58,673 nucleotides of DNA from Thermoplasmatota archaeon (GTDB lineage Archaea; Thermoplasmatota; E2; DHVEG-1). This document shows, piece by piece, positions 15,048-23,000 of the stretch. The position numbers and the translations under genes were made by a program. Every line of letters begins with the position of its first letter. Positions within the stretch are counted from its first letter, which is position 1. The notes beneath the pieces were generated by a model. That model searched no databases. It had not been told where the DNA came from and saw only the letters and a program-made list of their open reading frames with translations. The stretch lies in NCBI GenBank assembly GCA_016927555.1, contig JAFGML010000023.1:1-58673 (forward strand). The letters run 5' to 3'.

Positions 15048-15864
15048 AGTTGATACTCACCCCCTGAACGATAAACACCGGGCTATCAGCTTCGTATCCG
15101 ATGAGGAACGATGCCATGAATTCAAACGAACAGCTGGTTATCAAAAGTGGTGCGATGATATGGCAGGTGATGTTCTTCATGGTGTCTGAGGCCGGCGTCA
15201 AGGTGAGGGAAAATGAAAATCCATTCTCCGTGGTCAACGAGAGTTCCGGTAACAAGAGGAGCGACAGGATGTCAGATAGAGATGCGAGTGATGTGTTCTG
15301 TGCGATACATAGCAGGGACGACACCCCTTGTAACCCTTCGAGGACTGTCGTATTGGTCGAGATGTTGTGAAGTGGGGGCGACCAGGGGACATCCATGGCT
15401 TCATTTGCGGTGAATTCAATGAGACCAAACATGTACAGGGCGTCAATGTCAATGAGTAGTTGAAGCGTAGTGTTCCTGTACATGATGCTGAACCAGTCGA
15501 GTACTGACACAGTGTCAAGGTTGATAGGAATGAGTAAATCGAAGGTTGTGTTGCTGCCTCGTAAAACGGCCATGTCATGTTTTTCGAACGTTATGAGAGG
15601 TATCCCTGCGTCTTTTACCAGCTGAGCAGAAATGTCAATTCCTTTGATGTCGTACGCACCCTGATTGTTGACAGAAAACGTAGTGTGGAAGAGAATTTCT
15701 TTGTGTGTCGGGTCAACGGACCAATGGATATCCTCTTCTGTTGGTAGGTGTACAGAAATACCTTTTGTAGCAATAGTGAACAGATTACAAATGGTGAGGG
15801 TAGCAACCAGACCCGCCATCATCAGGGCAACGACTCTAACATAGGTGAGTTGTTGCCGGTTCAT
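15037..15864 (-). CDS. Membrane-anchored LEA14-like extracytoplasmic protein
   Basis: A 275-residue protein with an N-terminal anchor helix (VVALMMAGLVATLTICNLFTI) and an extracytoplasmic beta-rich part. The segment FHTTFSVNNQGAYDIKGIDISAQLVKDAGIPL resembles the water-stress/LEA14-type immunoglobulin-like fold. Many N-x-S/T sites (NTT, NIS, NTS) suit a glycosylated exterior protein. It is coupled to the downstream four-helix protein by an 11-bp overlap. Specific function unknown. Confidence 0.7.
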   Translation of the reverse strand: MNRQQLTYVRVVALMMAGLVATLTICNLFTIATKGISVHLPTEEDIHWSVDPTHKEILFHTTFSVNNQGAYDIKGIDISAQLVKDAGIPLITFEKHDMAVLRGSNTTFDLLIPINLDTVSVLDWFSIMYRNTTLQLLIDIDALYMFGLIEFTANEAMDVPWSPPLHNISTNTTVLEGLQGVSSLLCIAQNTSLASLSDILSLLLLPELSLTTENGFSFSLTLTPASDTMKNITCHIIAPLLITSCSFEFMASFLIGYEADSPVFIVQGVSINYVP

Positions 15865-16353
15865 TACTGCTCTGCCACTCCCTTACTGTGTATGCTGGTA
15901 TGACGACGGGTGCTGCGTGCGTGCGTTTCTGTAACAGTGCTCCTCTCATTTGTGAGCGTAATGGTTCTCTCTGTAGGGAGTTGGAAAAGCATGGTGATGG
16001 GGCTGATTTTGAGACGGAGGCTTTGGTCCATCTTGTTTCGATGAAAATCATCATGCCAAAAGCGCTGTATCGTCGATGACACGTACGGAAACCTCTTCCT
16101 CGTTATACTATTCTCACCTTGTCATTCTTTATCACTGCTTCTATATAGACGTGTCGAGGCATCTTGACAAAATGGTAAAATGGCACAGAAACACCTTGAT
16201 GTACTCGTTTTCCTTGTGTTCCGACGGCAGCCATGTGCTTCTTTCGGAGAGCTTGGTGAATCACTCTGATCTCCAAAATTTCTAAACAGAAATCTGCGCT
16301 GACCAACGGTATATTTTTTGGAAAAAAAAAAAGAAGAAGAGGTTGTTTTTATA
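15865..16353. other. 489-bp stretch without a convincing gene
   Basis: Short open frames exist on both strands, but none has recognisable protein character. One minus-strand frame (GTG 16082 to TAA 15865) ends in TAATG with the next start, but its composition is unlike a folded protein. The end near 16322-16332 holds the T-run terminator of the next gene. I see no RNA gene here. Confidence 0.5.
16322..16332 (-). terminator. T11 terminator
   Basis: Eleven consecutive T on the minus strand, 20-30 bases after the stop of the 16354-16842 gene. Confidence 0.6.
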
Positions 16354-16842
16354 TTACTCTGGAATGAAACAGAAGTACCAGACGTCCATAGTGGCAAACC
16401 CGATGTTGCCTGTGCTGTCCTCAGCCGTGATATTCATCGTAAAGACCCCAAGGTCAGGTCCAATCCATTTCCGTTCGAAGAGCTGGGTTTGGTTGTTCCA
16501 CGTCATGTTCCCTTGCTCTTCGTCGTAGACGTACATGTAGACGGCAATGTCTTCTGGTGGATCGATATCATCAGTGACAGACACTTGGACGGGTCTGACC
16601 CGGAAGCCGCCGAATCCCATGGTGTCTGCAACCAGGTTCAGGACGGTGGGAAAGAGTTTGATGCCTGAGAAGTGGAAGTACCCTTCTGTGGGGTTGACAA
16701 TGGTGATTTCTGGTGGTTCATCACCAAGAGCCGTAGTCGTCATCGATTCGTTTACTGGTGGTGTTGCCGAGAGTTGTGTTGCGCTGGCAATGGTCAACAG
16801 CATGGTAATTATTCCTATAATTTTTACTACGCTGAGTTTCAT
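16354..16842 (-). CDS. Secreted Ig-like protein
   Basis: A 162-residue protein with a signal peptide (residues 1-22, IIGIITMLLTIASA) and one beta-sandwich domain: PPEITIVNPTEGYFHFSG...VQVSVTDDIDPPEDIAVYMYVYDE...GVFTMNITAEDSTGNIGFATMDVWYF. The pattern (I-V-P-x-x-G-Y, then V-x-A-x-D-x-x-G-N) is that of bacterial/archaeal Ig-like or cadherin-like surface modules. A GGAGG ribosome site precedes the ATG and a TTTATATAC TATA box lies upstream. No anchor follows. Partner unknown. Confidence 0.72.
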   Translation of the reverse strand: MKLSVVKIIGIITMLLTIASATQLSATPPVNESMTTTALGDEPPEITIVNPTEGYFHFSGIKLFPTVLNLVADTMGFGGFRVRPVQVSVTDDIDPPEDIAVYMYVYDEEQGNMTWNNQTQLFERKWIGPDLGVFTMNITAEDSTGNIGFATMDVWYFCFIPE

Positions 16843-17049
16843 AATGTTTTCCTCCAGAGTTTTATAAAAAGACTCGTGTATATAAAGGTTTCATTGTTGC
16901 TCTTAGAGGTTCTTTAATTTTTTTTAGTCGGTGTCATGCTAGAACAGAGACTGAAACTGCAGTGTCTATAGTATCTCTCAAACCTGAAAAATAAGCGGTG
17001 GGCTTTTATACAGAACATCGATTTATTTTATGGTAATCACACCACGAAG

Positions 17050-19578
17050 ATGGTTGGAGAGAGAATGGGATATCACACGAAATTCTGGTCTACTGTATTG
17101 GCTTGTGGCTGTGTACTAAGCGTTTTTTCTATTCTTTTGCTTGGTTTTGCTAATCACAATGGTACTATCTCATTCCAAAAACAGAGTACGCCAGTGGTGT
17201 CTCACACTACAGACCGTGCTGTCTGCTCTGAGGCTCCTTCGATTCACACCGTTCTGCAAGGATGTCCGTATATTCAAACAAGCAGTGTACAGACGTTGAC
17301 TGTGGTGACCAGTTCTGCTGTGGACAACATTACATTGTATTATCGGTATTCACCCGATAATGTCAGCTTTGAAGTGACAAACGCAGCCCTTACACTCAGC
17401 GATTCCTATGGGTATGATGAGGACAGGGTCATTAGCTATCCCAATGTTGTTGAACTCAATGAGAATGAATCTGTGTTGTACGCAGCATGTATGCTCTCGG
17501 GAGTTCTTGTTCTGCTCGATGTCTCAGAACCTTGGAACATGCAGAAGCTGTCGACCTATAGCATGACGAAGATCCATGATGTGGTGTACTTTAATTACGC
17601 TGATGTCGGGGCGTCGTTTGGAGAGGTCGTGTTCCTGGTCTCCTACACTCCACACAATACGTTTCATGTGGTCAACGTCAGTGATCCACGGCACCCGGTG
17701 TACCTGGATGGATTTAGCGACAGCAGGTATCTCAGCACAGGGATGTACTCTGATGTCTACGTGAATCGTAGTGGCCATGTCATCGTTGCGACTGTCGGGC
17801 TTGAAGGTGATAACGGATCGGGCGCTGTCATTCTCACCGATGTCTCTGACCCTCATGCCATTCAGCGGGTTGCGAACTATTCACTGCGCCCGCACCCGGG
17901 GAACCATTCCCCGTGGTTTCCCTATTTCGACAAAAACGGTCGCGAGTATGTGTACCTCCCGAAAAACAATAACGCCGGAGGTACTAACTACTCGGTCACT
18001 CTCTTGAACATCAGTGACGCACGACATCCTCTCTATGTGGGGTACTATAACCGTCCAACCTACGACATTCTGTGTCCACGGTGGTGTCAGGTAGGGGATA
18101 TGATGTATTCAGTCAATCAGAATGTCGTGGAGGGACAACCCTTGTACAGTGTTCACATCGCTAACTGCTCAGACCCGGCACAGTGGCGGTTCATTTCAGA
18201 GACTGATGTCGATATGAACGGTGCTATGGATGTCTCGTCTGATGGTCAGTTCATGATAGGGGATAGCTATGGGGGGAACAATCAGAATCTCAAAGCAGTC
18301 TTTGTTGGCAACCCGTACGCTGTTCGTGTCGCTGGGGTCACACCAGATAATCCTCTCTACTACGGGTCACACTCGTTTGTGCTCAACGCCAACAAATCCG
18401 TGCTCTACGGGTGCACCTACATTAATCCACAGGAGTACCAGTTTAATGTTCATTCCACAAACATCAGTTACTATACTGTGTCGCAGCCATGGGTCCCCTG
18501 GGATGATGCAACAAATCCAGATACCAGTGCACCATGGACATGGAAGTTTCCCTTTCCCAATGGCACTGGCTACTATGAGTTTTACAGCAGGGGAACACAC
18601 CAGGGTGCTCTCGAGGATGAACCTGATACTCCAGAGCTTCGTCTCTACTACTACGAGACGACGCAACAACAGCATGAATATCCTTCCAATGGCTCACGGT
18701 TTGTGACAGTGCCTCCCTGCTTACAGGTGACGGTGAACGACACGCTTGCAGATACCGTCGATGTGTACTGGTTCAGCAACGCTTCTGGTGAGATGACGCT
18801 GTTTGCGAGAAATGAAAGCGTACAAGTTCCTCAAACGGTGACACAGATCAACACCAATATGAGTGAGCCAAAGACGATGTATTGGTGGAGGGTCTGTGTG
18901 CAGGGCAGCATCTGGGTGAATCGTACATATTACTATACCGCAGATTATGTGAATCATCCACCGGTTCTGCAACTTCTCAGCAGCCCAACCACCGGGCATC
19001 AACATGAGGCGGTGACGTTTCTGGTGAGTGGCATGGATGAAGATAGCGAGCCTCTCCAGTGCTTCGTAGATTGGGGCGATGGTACAACCAGCATGACTGA
19101 TTTTTTTGCAGCAGGGACGCCTGTTGAACTCGTGCATACCTGGTCTTTTGCTGATTGCTACCCTGTTGTTATTCTTGCTTCAGATAGCCGAAGCTCCTCA
19201 CCAGCAAGTGACTCGGTAATGCTCATTGATAGCATCTACGTTGGTCCCTATGGGTATCTGAGCGACTCAAACGGTAACTCCTGGTATGATATTTTCTTCA
19301 GTAATAGCTCAGGAAAACTGAAGGAAATCTCCCATGACGACACAACGTATTTTATTGATACCGATGGGGATGAAGTCGTCGACCTCATCTACGATGCAGT
19401 GACCAATGAGTACTTCCTTGCGGCGGCATCTCCGGGGATACTTCAAGATTACTACCCTCTGTTCATTACCCTGGGGATAGTGATTGTTTTTACTCTCTAT
19501 GTGTATTCGAGGAAAAAATCTAAAAAAGATGATGACCGAAAGCATGTTGATGAACACAGAAGAAAAAGGAAAAAATGA
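17050..19578 (+). CDS. Membrane-anchored LVIVD-repeat surface protein with PKD domain
   Basis: An 842-residue exported protein. After an N-terminal signal/anchor (WSTVLACGCVLSVFSILLLGF) the region of about 130-470 holds LVIVD-type beta-propeller repeats: GVLVLLDVSEPWNMQKL, FHVVNVSDPRHPVYLDG, AVILTDVSDPHAIQRV, VTLLNISDARHPLYVG. A second beta domain and a PKD-like domain follow (FLVSGMDEDSEPLQCFVDWGDGT...HTW). Near the end come a Ca-binding-like DTDGDEVVD and a membrane helix (YYPLFITLGIVIVFTLYVY) before a lysine-rich tail. The likely role is protein or carbohydrate binding at the cell surface. ATG 17065 is an alternative start. Confidence 0.8.
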   Translation: MVGERMGYHTKFWSTVLACGCVLSVFSILLLGFANHNGTISFQKQSTPVVSHTTDRAVCSEAPSIHTVLQGCPYIQTSSVQTLTVVTSSAVDNITLYYRYSPDNVSFEVTNAALTLSDSYGYDEDRVISYPNVVELNENESVLYAACMLSGVLVLLDVSEPWNMQKLSTYSMTKIHDVVYFNYADVGASFGEVVFLVSYTPHNTFHVVNVSDPRHPVYLDGFSDSRYLSTGMYSDVYVNRSGHVIVATVGLEGDNGSGAVILTDVSDPHAIQRVANYSLRPHPGNHSPWFPYFDKNGREYVYLPKNNNAGGTNYSVTLLNISDARHPLYVGYYNRPTYDILCPRWCQVGDMMYSVNQNVVEGQPLYSVHIANCSDPAQWRFISETDVDMNGAMDVSSDGQFMIGDSYGGNNQNLKAVFVGNPYAVRVAGVTPDNPLYYGSHSFVLNANKSVLYGCTYINPQEYQFNVHSTNISYYTVSQPWVPWDDATNPDTSAPWTWKFPFPNGTGYYEFYSRGTHQGALEDEPDTPELRLYYYETTQQQHEYPSNGSRFVTVPPCLQVTVNDTLADTVDVYWFSNASGEMTLFARNESVQVPQTVTQINTNMSEPKTMYWWRVCVQGSIWVNRTYYYTADYVNHPPVLQLLSSPTTGHQHEAVTFLVSGMDEDSEPLQCFVDWGDGTTSMTDFFAAGTPVELVHTWSFADCYPVVILASDSRSSSPASDSVMLIDSIYVGPYGYLSDSNGNSWYDIFFSNSSGKLKEISHDDTTYFIDTDGDEVVDLIYDAVTNEYFLAAASPGILQDYYPLFITLGIVIVFTLYVYSRKKSKKDDDRKHVDEHRRKRKK

Positions 19579-19674
19579 CTTATTTCTTTAATAATGAATT
19601 TAATCATTGGTTACAATGTCATAAGGAATTTATCGACTGATGATTTTTTAAAAAAAACAAAGTTGTTTTAATTT

Positions 19675-19989
19675 TTATTTTCCAAGATCCTTTTTCATCT
19701 CTTCAAATCGCTCTTTCGTAATCTCTCCTTTGGCGTAGCGTACTTCTAGTGTCTCAAGAGCAGCGGATTTTTTGATTCGTTCTTCATAGCGGAATTTATA
19801 GTTCCAATACATTAAAACAAGTACAAAAACAAAAAAGAGCAGGGGAGAAAGCATTCTTCCTATCTCTCCAAAGAAGAACCAAATGATTCCACTAATGATT
19901 AGTGTGACAATGCCAGCAATAACTCCAAAGATACACAAATCAACTACGTAAAAATTAAATCCGATTTTCATTACATTGTCCTTAGTCAT
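19675..19989 (-). CDS. Membrane protein with C-terminal SHOCT domain
   Basis: A 104-residue protein (a GTG two codons upstream is also possible). Two membrane segments (VVDLCIFGVIAGIVTLIISGIIWFFFG; LSPLLFFVFVLVLMYW) are followed by a short cytosolic SHOCT motif: ALETLEVRYAKGEITKERFEEMKKDL. SHOCT is a small C-terminal oligomerisation motif in many prokaryotic membrane proteins. Function unknown. A TATA-like CTTTATTAG lies upstream. Confidence 0.75.
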   Translation of the reverse strand: MTKDNVMKIGFNFYVVDLCIFGVIAGIVTLIISGIIWFFFGEIGRMLSPLLFFVFVLVLMYWNYKFRYEERIKKSAALETLEVRYAKGEITKERFEEMKKDLGK

Positions 19990-20088
19990 AATCACCAGTT
20001 CTATTCTAATAAAGATGATCTTGTGGATATCTAGTGGTTTTTTGTAGTACCACTTAGTATACTATGGAATACAATGTCTAAATTGGTT

Positions 20089-23000
20089 TTATATGTTGTC
20101 TCTTGTTTTATCGTCTCGTTCCGATTGTGATGTATTTGATGAGCCGCTACCAGTGTTAACACCTAAGCTTAAGATGCTTATTATGTGTGATCGTGACCAA
20201 TTACTTTCATCACTATAGATGTCTTTCGCCTTGACTCGTACTTGGTAAAGACCAGAGAGATTCCATGAGTGATTGGCATGTATTGTTTCACCTGAGACGA
20301 AGGGTCCAAGCCATCCACTGTTCATATTGTCACCCCAATCGAATAGATAGAATACTGAATGATTCTCTGGGTCTATTGTTGTAGTGGTAAAGGTGCATGT
20401 CCTTCCAGATATACTGAAGGGCAGTCCAGTTGGTGTATCTGGAATGTTCGGGGGGTTGTTCGGGTACAGAACTACAATTATTTTTACTGTTGTATCTTGT
20501 GCTCCATCGGAATCAGTGACGGTTAGACTCACGTTGTACATTCCTTCTTCGTCATAGCAGTGTTTTGGATGTTGTCGACTTGAATAGTAGTCATCTCCAA
20601 AGTCCCACCACCACGAAATAATCTCCCCATCAAAGTCAACCGATGTGTCCATGAAGAAGACTGTCTCATTTGGTGTTGGGATTGCTGGTGTAAATGAGAA
20701 ATTAGCTAAAGGTGGCATGCCCACGACAAATATTGTCTTGTTAATAGTACCTGTCGCGTTTTCGTTATCCCACACTGTTAATACCACGAGGTATGCTCCG
20801 TTGTTATTGTATTGATGTGTTGGATTGGGTGAGTAGGAAATAGTGCCATCTCCAAACTCCCAATGCCAACCTGTGATGTTTCCATCCTGATCTATAGATA
20901 AGTCACTGAATTGTACGATATCTAGTATAGTGGGTTGTTCTGGTGAATAGGTGAAGTTGGCGACTGGTGGGTGGTTCAGCTTCCAGCCATTTGGTTGTAT
21001 GAAGGGGTACAGATCTTGATTTCCTTCTATCATGGGGATGTGGTAGGGAGTATCCACTATTCCGTTACTGTCGTTGTCCCATGCTCCCTCAGCCGGTTCG
21101 TCAAAGTCACTCCAGTAGTTCCCCTCCTGGAGGGTGGTATCGTACCATGTGTTATTGTTGTTTACATCATATGCGCCGAAGTACATATTATCTATGAAGT
21201 TGTTATGGAAGATAGTGTTGTATTCACACCCTGAGGAGAGTATCAACCCTATTATATTATTGGTGAATGAGTTTTCACACATTGTGTTATGATGTGAGAA
21301 GCCTGCGAGGATTCCAATGACTGGGTCTGAGATATTGAGGTCTCGTATTGTCATGTTTGTACAATGTGCAAGTATGATTTGGCCAGAATCAGTTGGTACA
21401 ATTATGTTGGTTGTATTGCTGTAGTATCGTATCAGTTTACCATTTACTGTGTTATTTAAGAGAATGTGTGTAGTCCACTGATCTAGAGAGTACCCGTCTA
21501 TGTAGATGCTTGTTGCGATGAGTTGATTGTTTATTAGTTGGACGGAGGAAGAAGCTGCTAAACCTATTCCTATTGGGTATGATGCGATAGTATTGTCACG
21601 AATGATTATATTTGAGGTTCCCATGACCACTATTCCTTGATTATTGGATATGATTATGTTACCTTCTATTGTGTTGAATGGTTGTGTAACATAGATTCCA
21701 CTGTAGTTGGCATGGATGATATTGTGAGAAAGGAGGTTGTGTGTGGATGCTATTTCGATTCCACGGTACGATGTGTCATCTATGATGGTGAACTTACTGA
21801 TATTAATGTTATCTGCAGACAGAAGGAGCACAGGTTCCCATGAGTCTCCAATAATGATTGTATTGTTTTTATTTTCTCCAATGAGATTTACTGATTTATT
21901 GAGCAGTACACTGTCATTGTACACACCGTTGAAGACATAGATGGTACCATGGTTCGATACTGCATCTACGCCATCTTGTACGGTGTTAAAATGATCGATG
22001 CCCCACCCTAATGTGGTTTCGTTGAAGTCGTCATCAACCCATACGAGAGAAGGTATAGTACTTATTGTCACAAGAGCTGTATCATTCCTACGGGTATTGT
22101 GGCTATCCGTGACTGTTACGGTTACAAGGTAGGCACCTGTTTCGTTGTAGATGTGTTGTGGGTTTGGTGATGGAGAAAGGTTGGATCCATCTCCAAAGTC
22201 CCACGTCCAGTTGTATGGTGGGATTCCACCTTGTGCTGAGCTTGTAAATTGTATTGGTTCATTAACGTAGCCGGTGTATGGTCCGTTTGCTGATACTACC
22301 AGGGAATTGGGTTGTATGATGATAGCTATTGTCATGTCAGCTGCGGTGTTGTTCAAATGATCTGCGACTATGAGCGTTACTATGTAGCAACCAAGTGATG
22401 TGAAGGTGTGATTGGGATTCTGCGTCCATGATTCATTTCCGTCTCCAAAGTTCCAGTGCCAGCTGTACGGAGGCTGCCCTCCTGTTGCAATACCAGAGAA
22501 TTGCACTGGGACATCAACGAATCCTGGATACGGTCCATTTGCGAATGCGTGCAGAGCTTCTGTATGATACAGACCGGTATGGTGGTTATCATGGTGGAAT
22601 GTTGGCCATTCCATTGTCGTTATATTATAATAACCGTCCATCTCCCATACATAGAGACTTCCCCTACGTTTTGACTCTTGAGTCTCCCAATCATAATCCA
22701 TGTCAGAACTAGCGATTATTTCTACTTTATTATCACCGTCAATGTCTGCGATTACAGCAGGAGCTTGTGCATCTACTTCAGTTACCTTTGGAAATCCGCT
22801 TATGCGGGTGCCGTTATACTCCCAAGCAAACACGCCTCCATGAGTAGCTATATTTGGGTAAAAACCGTCTCCGGCTGTTTCAACAATATCTGCGATACCA
22901 TCTCCGTTTACATCACCAACAACAGGTGAATAGTACCCGGGCCATAGGATGGACTGTGGCCATCCTGCGCATAGGCTGCCATTATGATGTAATACGTACG

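Noticed and set aside
15865-16306. Short open frames (15865-16082 and 16103-16306, minus; 16076-16285, plus)
   Set aside because: One ends in a TAATG overlap with the next gene, but the translations are low in hydrophobic-core pattern, use a weak GTG start and match nothing recognisable; recorded only as a stretch without a convincing gene.
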